This document shows, piece after piece, positions 39,683 to 49,973 of a stretch of 64,000 nt of DNA; positions within the stretch are counted from its first letter, which is position 1, and each line of letters starts with the position of its first letter. The stretch lies in NCBI GenBank assembly GCA_002529645.1, contig NAEP01000046.1, forward strand, positions 1-64,000, written 5' to 3'. The notes below the pieces were generated by a model. The model did no database searches. It was not told the origin of the DNA and was given only the letters and a program-made list of their open reading frames with translations. The position numbers were made by a program, and so were the translations under genes. This DNA comes from Candidatus Lumbricidiphila eiseniae. GTDB taxonomy: Bacteria; Actinomycetota; Actinomycetes; Actinomycetales; Microbacteriaceae.

Positions 39683-40492
39683 ATGAGTACAGTGATTGCT
39701 ACCCCCTATGAAGATTTGCTTCGCGAGGTGCGTGCGGTCGGTGCGATAAAATCCGACCGTACCGGCACGGGCACGCGGAGCGTGTTTGGGCGACAGCTTC
39801 GGTTTGACCTCAGTGCGGGATTCCCCGTTACCACGACAAAACGCGTGCATGTGGCATCAGTTATTTACGAGCTCCTGTGGTTCTTGCGCGGGTCATCCAA
39901 TGTTGAGTGGTTGCACGAGCACGGCGTCACCATTTGGGACGAGTGGGCCGATGCATCCGGTGATCTTGGTCCGGTTTATGGTGTGCAGTGGCGCTCGTGG
40001 CCGACTCCGACCGGCGAGACGATTGATCAGATTCAGCGGGTCGTTGATGAAATTCGCCGTAACCCCGATTCGCGGCGGTTAGTGGTGTCGGCCTGGAACC
40101 CGGCAGACATTCCGCGGATGGCCCTCGCCCCGTGCCACGCGCTGTTCCAGTTCTACGTGGCCGACGGTAGACTCTCGTGCCAGCTCTATCAGCGCAGCGC
40201 CGATCTGTTCCTCGGGGTGCCGTTCAATATTCCGTCCTACGCCTTGCTCACCCACATGATCGCGCAACAGACCGACCTCGCCGTTGGCGACCTTGTGTGG
40301 ACCGGCGGTGACTGCCATGTTTACGACAATCACCTCGAACAGGTTGACCTGCAATTGAGTCGTGAACCGTTCCCCGTGCCCAGGCTGCACATCGTGCGGA
40401 AACCGGCCTCTATTTTCGATTACGAGTTTGAAGACTTCGTGATCGAGGGATACCAACATCACCCCGGAATTCGTGCGGCAGTCGCGGTGTGA
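39683..40492 (+). CDS. thyA: Thymidylate synthase
   Basis: [54 protein letters not shown]. Confidence 0.97.
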   Translation: MSTVIATPYEDLLREVRAVGAIKSDRTGTGTRSVFGRQLRFDLSAGFPVTTTKRVHVASVIYELLWFLRGSSNVEWLHEHGVTIWDEWADASGDLGPVYGVQWRSWPTPTGETIDQIQRVVDEIRRNPDSRRLVVSAWNPADIPRMALAPCHALFQFYVADGRLSCQLYQRSADLFLGVPFNIPSYALLTHMIAQQTDLAVGDLVWTGGDCHVYDNHLEQVDLQLSREPFPVPRLHIVRKPASIFDYEFEDFVIEGYQHHPGIRAAVAV

Positions 40493-41160
40493 ACGGGAGA
40501 ACGATGAGTGGTGAATCGGTGGATGAGCCCGTGGGTTTGGGTGCGCCTGCGGGGTCGGTTCGCGCAGACTCCGCGGTGACATCGGCCTGGGCCGGGTCGG
40601 GCGCGCCTGCGGGGTCGGTGCGGATCGGGCTCATCTGGGCAGAGGCACACAACGGGGTGATCGGTGCGGGCGGCGGTCTTCCGTGGCATGTGCCGGAGGA
40701 TCTTGCACACTTTAAAGAGGTGACCCTGGGACATCCTGTACTCATGGGGCGTAAGACCTGGGATTCACTGCCCGAGCGATTTCGGCCGCTGCCCGGGCGG
40801 GTCAACCTTGTTCTGTCCCGTCAAGCAGAGTGGGCAGCCACAGGAGCGATGAGGGTGGCTTCGTTTGAGGAGGCGGTTGCCCGGGTGGGTTCGCGGGCAC
40901 TGCCGACCGCAGGTGCATCGGAGACACCCGAGGGGGGTGGGCTGTGGCTGTGGGTGATTGGCGGGGCTGAGCTGTTCGCCGCTGTTATTGACAGGGCACA
41001 CCGGCTCGAAGTGACCGAACTCGACCTTGCGGTCAACGGTGAGGCGTTCGCCCCCTCGATTGATCTTAGCTGGCGGCTGAGTCACAGCGAACCGCTGGTG
41101 GGTGTGCTCGCCTCGCGGGCCGGTGTCGGGTACCGCTTCCGCCGATACGAACGGCCATGA
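40489..41160 (+). CDS. folA: Dihydrofolate reductase (true start may be GTG at 40618)
   Basis: [50 protein letters not shown]. Confidence 0.92.
   Translation: MNGRTMSGESVDEPVGLGAPAGSVRADSAVTSAWAGSGAPAGSVRIGLIWAEAHNGVIGAGGGLPWHVPEDLAHFKEVTLGHPVLMGRKTWDSLPERFRPLPGRVNLVLSRQAEWAATGAMRVASFEEAVARVGSRALPTAGASETPEGGGLWLWVIGGAELFAAVIDRAHRLEVTELDLAVNGEAFAPSIDLSWRLSHSEPLVGVLASRAGVGYRFRRYERP
40537..40622. repeat. CRISPR-like pair (locus Q): tYgggYgcgcctgcggggtcggtKcg, period 60, in-frame at folA 5' end
   Basis: 40537-40562 and 40597-40622; encodes duplicated GAPAGSVR. Confidence 0.7.
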
Positions 41161-41193
41161 CCGAATAGTGGTGGGTGCCAGTAGGCTGAGGAT

Positions 41194-42168
41194 ATGGCTC
41201 ACGAAAACCCCTTCGGACAGGTTCTCATTGCGCTCGTCACCCCGATGACGGCAGACGGCGAAGTTGACTGGGTTGGGGTTGAGAAGCACATTGATGAGGT
41301 CATCTCCGCCGGTGCCGACGGTATCGTTGTCACCGGCACAACAGGTGAAACATCAACTCTCACCGACGTCGAGAAAATCAAGCTCGTCGAGGTCGGCAAA
41401 AGCGTCGCTGCGGGGCGCGCGAAGATCATTACCGGCGGTGGCTCTAACGAGACCGCGCACGCGATCGAACTTTACCGCCACTCCGAAAAAATTGGCGCCG
41501 ACGGCATCATGATTGTCACGCCGTACTACAACAAGCCGACCCAGGCAGGCATCCTCACCCACTTCCGCATGGTTGCCGACGCCACTGATCTGCCTGTCAT
41601 CCTCTACGACATCCCCGGGCGCACCGGTGTTCCGATCAAGTACGAGACGCTCCTGCGGCTCGCAAAGCACCCCAATATCTTGGCCGTAAAAGACGCCAAG
41701 GGTGATTTTTCTGAGGTCAGCCGCGTGCTCAACCAGACCGACCTCATGTATTTCTCTGGGGATGACGCGAACGTGTTGCCGCACCTTGCGATCGGTGCGA
41801 CAGGGCTCATCGGCGTCACCGCCAACATCGCAGCTGGCCCGTATCGAACCATGGTCAACGCCGTCAACCGTGGTGATTTGCACGCAGCCACCACCGCGCA
41901 CAAACAGCTCGAGCCGCTCGTGCGCGCCGTGATGACCCATGTGCCCGGAACGGTGGCGGCGAAGTACCTTTTGCACGGGCTCGGGCGAATCAACAGCCCA
42001 CGGGTGCGGCTGCCACTGGTCGGGCCCGAAGAGTGGGAGGCCGCTCTCATCGAAGATGAGGTCAATGTCGTTCGAGGCATTCTCGGTGTTGACTTCTCCA
42101 ACTTCCGACCCGACCGCAACGCAGCGGCCGGGGGAGCGCTCCCGAAAATCGCGGGAACAACCCGGTGA
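41194..42168 (+). CDS. dapA: 4-hydroxy-tetrahydrodipicolinate synthase
   Basis: VTGTTGETSTLT; YYNKPTQAGI; YDIPGRTGV; leaderless TAGGCT-gaggat-ATG. Confidence 0.96.
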   Translation: MAHENPFGQVLIALVTPMTADGEVDWVGVEKHIDEVISAGADGIVVTGTTGETSTLTDVEKIKLVEVGKSVAAGRAKIITGGGSNETAHAIELYRHSEKIGADGIMIVTPYYNKPTQAGILTHFRMVADATDLPVILYDIPGRTGVPIKYETLLRLAKHPNILAVKDAKGDFSEVSRVLNQTDLMYFSGDDANVLPHLAIGATGLIGVTANIAAGPYRTMVNAVNRGDLHAATTAHKQLEPLVRAVMTHVPGTVAAKYLLHGLGRINSPRVRLPLVGPEEWEAALIEDEVNVVRGILGVDFSNFRPDRNAAAGGALPKIAGTTR

Positions 42169-42302
42169 ACCGCGGGGGTTACCCGGTGGGTCGCGGGGGC
42201 TGCCCCTCCGACCATCGGGAGCTGTGAGCGAACTCACGGGTTGCCCGGTGGGTCGCGGGGGTTACCCGGTGAACTACGAGGGCAGCCCGGTGACCCACGG
42301 AG
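42161..42302. repeat. Repeat cluster (locus I): GGGTTRCCCGGTGGGTCGCGGGGGYTRCCC at 42176 and 42238 (period 62) within 21-bp CCCGGTG units
   Basis: CCCGGTG at 42161, 42182, 42244, 42265, 42286. Confidence 0.8.
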
Positions 42303-42524
42303 AGAACGGTCCGGGTGGCGGCATTCGCCCCCCCCCGCTGAACCCGAGAACATTTGATGTCCCTCACGGGGCAAGGACAGGTTAGTGATCGTCGGCACAC
42401 CGTTCGATCTTCAACACCTCCACGATATCGACGCGAAGGAACAGACAAGTAGCAGGTTCTGCCACGTGTCTGTCTCGTGGCGACGGTAGGCTGCCGGGGG
42501 ACGCCGAACTCCCAAGGAGGATCC

Positions 42525-44237
42525 ATGCCGGACACCCACACCACCCAGCCCGCCGCCGCCGAACGCGATGGACCGAGCGACCCGCCGTCGCTCGAGCGGG
42601 GAACGCTTCGAATCATCCCGATTGGCGGTCTCGGCGAAATAGGTCGCAACATGACCAGCTTCGAGATTGACGGCAAGATCCTCATAGTTGACTGTGGGGT
42701 ACTCTTCCCCGAAGAACACCAGCCCGGGGTTGACCTTATCCTGCCCGATTTTGGTTTTCTGAAGGAACGGCTTGATGACATTCTCGGGATCGTGCTCACG
42801 CACGGACACGAAGACCACATTGGGGGAGTGCCGTACCTGCTCAAACTGCGCGACGACATCCCGTTAATCGGCTCACAGCTCACGCTCGCGCTCGTCGAAG
42901 CAAAACTAAAGGAACACCGGATCAAGCCCTACAGCCTGACCGTGCGCGAGGGAGAACAGGAAAAAATCGGGCCGTTCAACCTCGAGTTTGTCGCTGTGAA
43001 CCACTCTATTCCCGACGCGCTCGCGGTGGCGATCAGCACTGCGGGTGGCACCGCGCTTGTAACCGGCGATTTCAAGATGGACCAACTGCCACTCGACGGG
43101 CGACTCACCGATCTGCGCGAGTTTGCGCGACTGGGTGTTCGAGGCATTGATGTTTTTCTCGTTGATTCCACCAACGCGGATGTTCCGGGGTTCACGCCTC
43201 TCGAACGCTCCATCGGCCCGGTGCTCGATGAGGTTATTGCGCGCGCCCCGCGCCGCGTGATCGTCGCGAGCTTCTCGAGTCACGTGCACCGCGTGCAGCA
43301 GGTGCTGGATGCCGCGCACGCACACGGTCGCCGGGTGGCGCTGCTCGGCCGGAGCATGGTGCGCAACATGGGCATTGCCGCTGACCTCGGCTACCTCACT
43401 GTGCCACCCGGCGTGCTCATCGATTACGTGAAGGCAGGGGACATCCCTGACAACAAGATTGTCTTCATGTCGACCGGCTCGCAGGGGGAGCCGATGGCGG
43501 TGCTCTCGCGGATGGCGAACAACGATCATCAGATCGAGGTGGGGGAGGGCGACACGGTTATCCTCGCGTCGAGCCTTATTCCCGGCAACGAGAATGCGGT
43601 GTATCGGGTCATTGATCGACTCACGAAGCTCGGGGCGAACGTTGTGCACAAAGGCAACGCGAAGGTGCATGTGTCTGGTCACGCGGCATCCGGCGAATTG
43701 CTCTACTGTTACAACATTGTCAAGCCGAAAAACGTGCTGCCGATTCACGGCGAATATCGGCACCTGTTTGCGAACGCGAAGCTTGCGCGCGAAACCGGAG
43801 TGCCTGAGCGCAACACATTCCTCGGTGAAAACGGCTCGGTCTATGATCTGCGCGACGGCCTCATGCGGCAGAGCGGGCAACTCGATCTCGGGTTTGTGTA
43901 CGTGGATGGCTCGACTGTCGGCGAGATCACCGATGCTGACCTGAAAGACCGCCGCATTCTCGGCGAAGAGGGGTTCATCTCGGTCATTGTGGTGGTGGAT
44001 GCCGCGACCGGTCGCGTTATTACAGGACCCGAGATCCATGCTCGCGGGTTTGCGGAGGATGAATCTGTGTTCGACGACGTCAAACCGCGGATTATCGCGG
44101 CGCTTGCCGAAGCAGCGCACAACGGGGTGCGCGACCCGCATGCGCTGTCACAGGTGGTGCGACGGGTGCTTGGTGGCTGGGTGAATCGACGACTGCGCCG
44201 TCGCCCGATGCTTGTGCCGCTGGTGATTGCGGCGTAG
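42525..44237 (+). CDS. rnj: Ribonuclease J
   Basis: PIGGLGEIGRNMTSFEIDGKILIVDCGVLFPEE; THGHEDHIGG; PIHGEYRHL. Confidence 0.95.
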   Translation: MPDTHTTQPAAAERDGPSDPPSLERGTLRIIPIGGLGEIGRNMTSFEIDGKILIVDCGVLFPEEHQPGVDLILPDFGFLKERLDDILGIVLTHGHEDHIGGVPYLLKLRDDIPLIGSQLTLALVEAKLKEHRIKPYSLTVREGEQEKIGPFNLEFVAVNHSIPDALAVAISTAGGTALVTGDFKMDQLPLDGRLTDLREFARLGVRGIDVFLVDSTNADVPGFTPLERSIGPVLDEVIARAPRRVIVASFSSHVHRVQQVLDAAHAHGRRVALLGRSMVRNMGIAADLGYLTVPPGVLIDYVKAGDIPDNKIVFMSTGSQGEPMAVLSRMANNDHQIEVGEGDTVILASSLIPGNENAVYRVIDRLTKLGANVVHKGNAKVHVSGHAASGELLYCYNIVKPKNVLPIHGEYRHLFANAKLARETGVPERNTFLGENGSVYDLRDGLMRQSGQLDLGFVYVDGSTVGEITDADLKDRRILGEEGFISVIVVVDAATGRVITGPEIHARGFAEDESVFDDVKPRIIAALAEAAHNGVRDPHALSQVVRRVLGGWVNRRLRRRPMLVPLVIAA

Positions 44238-44271
44238 GCAGGCACCAGACCGTCTGGTGTGTGATCGCAGG

Positions 44272-44360
44272 GTTCCGGGCACGGGCACACTGACCGGGCA
44301 GTTTCCGGACGAGGAAGGACTCTCGGTCGCGCGTTCCGGGCACGGGCACACTGACCGGGC
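44272..44360. repeat. CRISPR-like pair (locus J1): identical GTTCCGGGCACGGGCACACTGACCGGGC, exact 28/33
   Basis: 44272-44299 and 44333-44360, 28/28 identical; 33-nt spacer. Confidence 0.92.
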
Positions 44361-44421
44361 TGTCTGTGGGTGTGATCACGGGCGGTTTCCTCGAGCGTGC
44401 CGCGCACGTCGATGATCTTGA

Positions 44422-44508
44422 GTGATCGCTGACACTCGCGGGCGGCTCTGTGCGTCCGACACCGCGGATATTTGCAACTTCGTGATCGCTGACACTCGCG
44501 GGCGGCTC
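44422..44508. repeat. CRISPR-like pair (locus J2): identical GTGATCGCTGACACTCGCGGGCGGCTC, 27/33
   Basis: 44422-44448 and 44482-44508, 27/27 identical; 33-nt spacer. Confidence 0.92.
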
Positions 44509-44544
44509 CCTCCCGGTGTCGGTGGTGCGACATAACATGTGAGC

Positions 44545-47500
44545 ATGGCTACCCGTCCTTCAACGGGCGCGCGCGCCGCTAGCCCGACAGGACGCGGCAC
44601 GCGCCCCGCTTCCTCGTCCCCCCGCAAGCCCGCGAAGGCAAAGTTGGCCACTTCTGAGCCGGAAGCGGTGGCACCGGGGCCGTCTGTGCTTGCGCGCGCG
44701 TGGATGTCTCTCGCGCACGTCACGGGTGGTGCTGCGCGGGCGCTCGGCCCCGAGGTGCTGCAAAAGGAAGAGCGCCGCGACGGTGGTCCCTTTTTTCTGG
44801 TCCTGCTCGCGATCGCCGGGGCCATCGTCGAGTGGTTCCTCATTAACGAATCGGTCGCGCGCACGGTGAACTCGTGGACCTTTGGTGCTCTCCTCGGCCG
44901 TGTCTCGTTTGTCTTGCCGGTGGTCATGCTGCTGTTTGCCATCTGGTGGTTTCGGCACCCCAGTTCGGTGCATGACAACACGCGTATTGGTATTGGGCTT
45001 GGACTGGTGCTTGTGGCATCCGCCACTCTCTGTCACATTTACAGTGGCCGGCCGGCACCCACGGCGGGCATGGTTACCCTCTCCCGGGCCGGTGGCATAT
45101 GTGGCTGGATGGTTGGGCAACCGCTTGTTCTCTTGCTCGCACCGGTCGGGGCGACGGCGGTGACGGCGCTGCTGCTGCTGCTGTCTGTGCTCATTATTAC
45201 CAAAACACCACCGACCCGGATTCCGGCACGGATGCGCGAACTGTATGCGTGGTTATTCGGGGCTCCTCCGGCGCTGGTGCCGACCGACGCCGATTCGGTG
45301 GTGATGACCCAGTCGGGGGTGCGCGTTCCCACGGTTCTGTCTGCCCCGACAAAACCAACCTGGCGGGACCGCCGTCAGGCCGCTCGACTTCGCCGTCTCG
45401 AAGAGGCTGGTGCGCGCGAGGCCGCACGATCAGCGCGCGCGCGCGCCGGTCGGGATGGTCTCGGTGGTGATGATTGTGACGACCATCTCGAGGGCGATAC
45501 TGCGGGCACGAGTGGCCCGTTGCCGTGGTGGCGACAGAAAGACGCGCCATCCGGTGCGGTTGATGTGCCGTCGGCACTCGATGGCATTACGGCCATGCTC
45601 GGTCCCGCTTCGGCGTCAACCGAAGGAAGCTTTGAGACGCCCATTGAGGGCGCGCACGCGTCTTCGATTCGTGGCACTGCTGCCGGTCACACCGCTGCTG
45701 TGATCGGCGGGGCTGGCATGCCGGTCAGTGCGCGACCAGCACCCGGTGGGCTCACCGGCGTGCACAATGACCTGCAGCGCGCAGAAGCTGTTCTGCACGG
45801 TCTCAGTGATCTGCCCGATCGGAGCCGCACCGGACTGCGAGGAGACGACGGCGGAGCAACATCCATGCTCGAAGTGTTTGATCCGCAGACGGGTGTGGGG
45901 AACATTCTGCCAGCCGCTGCCGCGGGTGTCGGCGGTGTGGGGAGCGGGATCAGCGTGGCGGGTGCGGGCGTCGGCGCGGCTGTGGGCGGTATCGCAACTG
46001 CGGGCGTCAGTGCAACTGCGACACACGGTGATCTCTCGGCTGCTGCTGAGGCCCAGGAGGTGACCTCCGCTGGGCTGGCGTCTGCACCGGGCAGTCCGCT
46101 GAACAGCCACTACTTTTTGCCCGATGCATCCGAGCTGGCTCTCGGCCAGCCAGCCAAGAAGCATTCTGCCGTAAATGACGAGGTTGTGCGGCAAATCACC
46201 GAGGTGCTCGACCAGTTTGGGGTCGATGCGAAGGTCACCGGGTTTTCACGAGGCCCCACCGTCACTCAGTATGAGATCGAACTCGGACCGGGTGTCAAAG
46301 TGGAGCGGGTGACCGCGCTGTCGAAGAATGTGGCTTACGCTGTGGCATCCAATGAGATTCGAATTCTCTCCCCGATCCCGGGTAAGAGCGCGATTGGGGT
46401 GGAAATTCCCAACACTGACCGAGAGATTGTCACGCTCGGTGACGTGCTGCGGTCTCCGGTGTCGGTGGGAGCGGCCCATCCGATGACCATCGGGATGGGC
46501 AAGGATGTCGGCGGCGGCTACGTTATCGCCAACCTCGCGAAAATGCCGCACCTTCTGGTTGCGGGCTCCACCGGTTCCGGAAAGTCCAGCTTCATCAACT
46601 CGATGATCACATCGGTGCTGATGCGGGCGCGCCCATCGGAGGTGCGCATGGTGCTCATCGACCCGAAACGTGTCGAACTTGCACCCTACGCGGGGGTGCC
46701 GCACCTGATCACTCCGATCATCACGAACGCGAAGAAGGCTGCCGAGGCTTTGCAGTGGGTCGTAAAAGAAATGGATATGCGCTACGACGACCTTGCGTCG
46801 TTTGGGTTCCGCCACATTGACGACTTCAATGCCGCTGTGCGAAAGCACGAAATTGTGTTGCCTGCGGGTTCGGAGCGCAGGCTGACCCCGTATCCCTACC
46901 TGCTTGTCGTGGTCGATGAACTCGCCGATCTTATGATGGTCGCGCCGCGCGACGTGGAAGATTCGATCGTGCGCATCACCCAGCTTGCACGGGCGTCAGG
47001 CATTCACCTGGTGCTCGCCACCCAGAGACCCTCGGTTGATGTTGTGACCGGACTGATTAAGGCGAATGTTCCCTCTCGGCTGGCTTTCGCGGTGACGAGT
47101 GTGACCGACTCGCGAGTCATTTTGGACCAACCGGGAGCTGACAAGCTCATTGGTCAGGGAGACGGGCTGTTCCTGCCAATGGGAGCCTCGAAGGCGGTGC
47201 GGGTGCAGGGTGCCTGGGTGAGCGAGGCGGAAATCGACCGTGTTGTCAAACACGTTACCCAGCAGGCTCGACCAGAATATCGGGCTGACGTGCAGGCAGT
47301 GATCGAACGAAAAGAGATTGACGCGGACATCGGTGACGATCTTGAACTGTTGCTCGCCGCCGCCGAACTGGTGGTGTCAACCCAGTTTGGTTCCACCTCC
47401 ATGTTGCAGCGAAAGCTGCGCGTTGGGTTCGCGAAGGCCGGACGACTGATGGATTTGCTGGAATCACGCGAGATCGTCGGGCCCTCGGAGGGTTCAAAAG

Positions 47501-47721
47501 CGCGTGATGTGCTCGTGACTGTCGAACAGTTGCCGGGAGTGCTCGCACGATTGCGAGGTGCTGGTCCCGTGGTGGAGAACAGCGGTGGTGGCAATGCGGG
47601 GGCGGACACCACCGCGGAGCGGCCTGCCGATCTTGGGCAGGACGATTTTGAGGCGGCAGCTGAGCACGAGGTCGGTGCATCCTCCGAGGATGCCTGGAGC
47701 TTGACCGGACGCGACCAGTGA
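44545..47721 (+). CDS. ftsK: DNA translocase FtsK/SpoIIIE
   Basis: [25 protein letters not shown]; winged gamma domain. Confidence 0.95.
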   Translation: MATRPSTGARAASPTGRGTRPASSSPRKPAKAKLATSEPEAVAPGPSVLARAWMSLAHVTGGAARALGPEVLQKEERRDGGPFFLVLLAIAGAIVEWFLINESVARTVNSWTFGALLGRVSFVLPVVMLLFAIWWFRHPSSVHDNTRIGIGLGLVLVASATLCHIYSGRPAPTAGMVTLSRAGGICGWMVGQPLVLLLAPVGATAVTALLLLLSVLIITKTPPTRIPARMRELYAWLFGAPPALVPTDADSVVMTQSGVRVPTVLSAPTKPTWRDRRQAARLRRLEEAGAREAARSARARAGRDGLGGDDCDDHLEGDTAGTSGPLPWWRQKDAPSGAVDVPSALDGITAMLGPASASTEGSFETPIEGAHASSIRGTAAGHTAAVIGGAGMPVSARPAPGGLTGVHNDLQRAEAVLHGLSDLPDRSRTGLRGDDGGATSMLEVFDPQTGVGNILPAAAAGVGGVGSGISVAGAGVGAAVGGIATAGVSATATHGDLSAAAEAQEVTSAGLASAPGSPLNSHYFLPDASELALGQPAKKHSAVNDEVVRQITEVLDQFGVDAKVTGFSRGPTVTQYEIELGPGVKVERVTALSKNVAYAVASNEIRILSPIPGKSAIGVEIPNTDREIVTLGDVLRSPVSVGAAHPMTIGMGKDVGGGYVIANLAKMPHLLVAGSTGSGKSSFINSMITSVLMRARPSEVRMVLIDPKRVELAPYAGVPHLITPIITNAKKAAEALQWVVKEMDMRYDDLASFGFRHIDDFNAAVRKHEIVLPAGSERRLTPYPYLLVVVDELADLMMVAPRDVEDSIVRITQLARASGIHLVLATQRPSVDVVTGLIKANVPSRLAFAVTSVTDSRVILDQPGADKLIGQGDGLFLPMGASKAVRVQGAWVSEAEIDRVVKHVTQQARPEYRADVQAVIERKEIDADIGDDLELLLAAAELVVSTQFGSTSMLQRKLRVGFAKAGRLMDLLESREIVGPSEGSKARDVLVTVEQLPGVLARLRGAGPVVENSGGGNAGADTTAERPADLGQDDFEAAAEHEVGASSEDAWSLTGRDQ

Positions 47722-48278
47722 CCAGCAACCTCAACCTGCCCAACACCATCACGATGGTGCGAATTTTTATTGCTCCGTTGTGTTTCTGGCTGCTGCTGAC
47801 CGACGCCGGTCGTGACGGCGCGCAGCGCTGGTTGGCTGTTGTTCTCTTTGTCACCGCGATTCTGACCGATGGTCTCGACGGCTACATCGCCCGGTCCCGC
47901 GGGCTGGTGACCGATCTCGGAAAGATTCTTGACCCGATCGCCGACAAGCTGCTCACCAGCGGTGCGCTCGTCTGTCTCTCAATCCTCGGCGAGTTACCGT
48001 GGTTGATCACCGCGATCGTGATTGTCCGCGAGGTGGGAATCACAGTCTGGCGTTTCTTTGAGCTGCGCCGCGGCCGCGTGCTGCCCGCAACATCCGGTGG
48101 CAAAACCAAAACTGTTGTGCAGGCCATTGCGATCACATTCGCCCTGGCACCGTTGTGGCACGTACTGGGTGACTGGATCAGTGGCGTCAATACCGGGCTC
48201 ATGATGGTGGCTGTCATCCTCACGGTGTGGTCGGGGGCGCAGTACTTGCGGGATGCCGCGCGGCAGGGCCGAGGGTGA
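47718..48278 (+). CDS. pgsA: CDP-diacylglycerol--glycerol-3-phosphate 3-phosphatidyltransferase
   Basis: [27 protein letters not shown]. Confidence 0.94.
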   Translation: MTSNLNLPNTITMVRIFIAPLCFWLLLTDAGRDGAQRWLAVVLFVTAILTDGLDGYIARSRGLVTDLGKILDPIADKLLTSGALVCLSILGELPWLITAIVIVREVGITVWRFFELRRGRVLPATSGGKTKTVVQAIAITFALAPLWHVLGDWISGVNTGLMMVAVILTVWSGAQYLRDAARQGRG

Positions 48279-48315
48279 GCGCTGAGTTGCCTGCTGACTC
48301 CGGCGGTGTGATGGC

Positions 48316-48864
48316 GTGACAGGAATTGACAAGAGCGCCCCCGCACCGGGCGACAGTTGCCCCGCGCTCGAAGAGAGTGCTGCAGAACTCGTGGCGGAAC
48401 TTGCGGCGCGCGGCGCGCGGGTAGCGGTAGCCGAATCACTCACCGGCGGGCTCGTGACGGCGCAGCTTACGGGGATCCCCGGGGCATCCCGGGTATTGAA
48501 CGGCGGCATCGTCGCATACAACACGACGGTGAAGACAACACTGCTCGGAGTTTCCGCAGAGTTGCTCGCCCGATGTGGAGCGGTGAACACCGACGTGGCC
48601 CGGCAGATGGCAGTGGGTGTCTGTCGGGCATTGGCGGTGTCAGGCAGGCCGAGCGAACTGGGAATTTCGACGACCGGCGTCGCCGGACCCGCCCCGCAGG
48701 ATGGTGTGAATCCCGGTGTTGTGTTTCTCGGAATAGCGTGGCGCGGTGGAGTTCGGGCCATCCCACTGTCTCTCTCGGGAGACCGGGCTGAGATTCGAAC
48801 CGCCGCAACGGCGGCGGCAATCACCGAAGCACTGCGTGCGGTACGAATGCCCGTAACACGGTGA
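48316..48864 (+). CDS. CinA family protein (nicotinamide-nucleotide amidohydrolase)
   Basis: VAVAESLTGGLVTAQLTGIPGASRVLNGGIVAYNTTVK; GISTTGVAGP. Confidence 0.93.
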   Translation: MTGIDKSAPAPGDSCPALEESAAELVAELAARGARVAVAESLTGGLVTAQLTGIPGASRVLNGGIVAYNTTVKTTLLGVSAELLARCGAVNTDVARQMAVGVCRALAVSGRPSELGISTTGVAGPAPQDGVNPGVVFLGIAWRGGVRAIPLSLSGDRAEIRTAATAAAITEALRAVRMPVTR

Positions 48865-49022
48865 CAACTTAGGGGAATACGGCACAGGGTCAGCCTGTTG
48901 CAAGGTTACACAGTGTGAAAATCACGGCTGTCAGAAGATTCGCCGCTAGGGTTAACGCTAGTGACATCGGGTAGAATTGCGCACCGTTGGCTGATAACGG
49001 CCGCAGCAGAAGGAGGGTTTCC

Positions 49023-49331
49023 ATGGTTCTGGTCCGACAGGAAATCGGTGATGTGCTGAGGGACTTCCGCCTGCAAAAAGGCCGTACGCTTCGGCAGGTC
49101 GCGTCGAAGGCAAGCGTGGCACTCGGGTACCTCAGCGAGGTAGAGCGTGGGCAAAAGGAGGCATCGAGCGAGATTTTGGCCTCAGTTGCCGATGCACTTG
49201 ACACGCCGATCTCGGTAATCATGCACGAGGTCGGTGACCGAATCGCGGTGCTTGAGGGGCTGTCCGTGGTTCCTGACAGCCTGCCTGATTCGCTTGTTGC
49301 GGAGTTTGACGCCAACCTCATGCTCCGTTGA
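49023..49331 (+). CDS. Helix-turn-helix regulator, ClgR-like
   Basis: LRQVASKASVALGYLSEVERGQKEASSEILASVADAL; position between cinA and recA. Confidence 0.88.
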   Translation: MVLVRQEIGDVLRDFRLQKGRTLRQVASKASVALGYLSEVERGQKEASSEILASVADALDTPISVIMHEVGDRIAVLEGLSVVPDSLPDSLVAEFDANLMLR

Positions 49332-49374
49332 GCGGTGGTTCGGTGGAGGTAGCCTCGTTGAGCGGTAGCTCACA

Positions 49375-49611
49375 GTGAAGCTCAGTGAGCTCCAACTCGC
49401 GGTGGAGGAGGAATTCGGGTCCGCATACGGTGCTGTTGTTCTTAGCGATGTCGTACTGGCAGAACTCGGGTCACGCACTGCACGGGAGGCGCTTGACCGC
49501 GGTATTCCGGCCCGAGAGGTGTGGCTCGCTCTGTGCCGAGCAATGGATGTCCCGGACTCTCGCCGTCATGGCGCTGGCCGTCGCACTCCGCGCCCGGGCG
49601 TGTCGCTGTAA
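49375..49611 (+). CDS. DUF3046 family protein
   Basis: MKLSELQLAVEEEFGSAYGAVVLSDVVLAELGSRTAREALDRG; position upstream of recA. Confidence 0.85.
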   Translation: MKLSELQLAVEEEFGSAYGAVVLSDVVLAELGSRTAREALDRGIPAREVWLALCRAMDVPDSRRHGAGRRTPRPGVSL

Positions 49612-49754
49612 TCTTTCTCCGACGCGCGGGGAAAATCGCGCTGGTCACCGTCGACGATGTTCCCCTGCAGGATCTTTCTCCGACGCGCGGGGAAAATCGC
49701 GTCGGCGTCGGCGGATTCGCACACAATCTTCCTCCGACACGCGGGGAAAATTCG
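49611..49754. repeat. CRISPR-like array (locus K): ATCTTTCTCCGACGCGCGGGGAAAATCGCG x3, last copy degenerate and abutting the recA SOS box
   Basis: Starts 49611, 49672, 49726 (periods 61 and 54); first two copies identical over 30 nt. Confidence 0.88.
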
Positions 49755-49766
49755 AACGTGTGTTCG
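49753..49766. promoter_or_regulatory. LexA/SOS box CGAACGTGTGTTCG upstream of recA
   Basis: Matches the Gram-positive type CGAAC-N4-GTTCG. Confidence 0.85.
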
Positions 49767-49973
49767 TATGTGGCGTAGTGTCCTCCACAGCGGGTATTCC
49801 AAGATCCTTTTCCCCAAGCTGCTGCCGCTCATGTCGTATGTCGGTGGTTGGTTCTACGGTCGAAGTATCAAATTTTCCCCGTCAACCGCCTTGTCACAGG
49901 CACCGTGGGCGTCCGACCCGCTGTGATCCGCTGACAGCCTAGAGGCAGCCGAACCACCGAGAAGGAGCCCATC

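Noticed and set aside
42327-42336. Poly-C run in the dapA-rnj gap
   Set aside because: Homopolymer in a GC-rich intergenic region; could be phase-variable but no downstream frame depends on it.
42906-44141. Long antisense ORF opposite rnj (411 aa) and many other antisense ORFs in the track
   Set aside because: Compositionally biased mirror ORFs of high-GC coding genes; no recognizable domains.
49786-49925. CACAGCGGGT ... ACCCGCTGTG inverted repeat in the recA upstream region
   Set aside because: 10-bp arms 130 bp apart; likely chance without further evidence.
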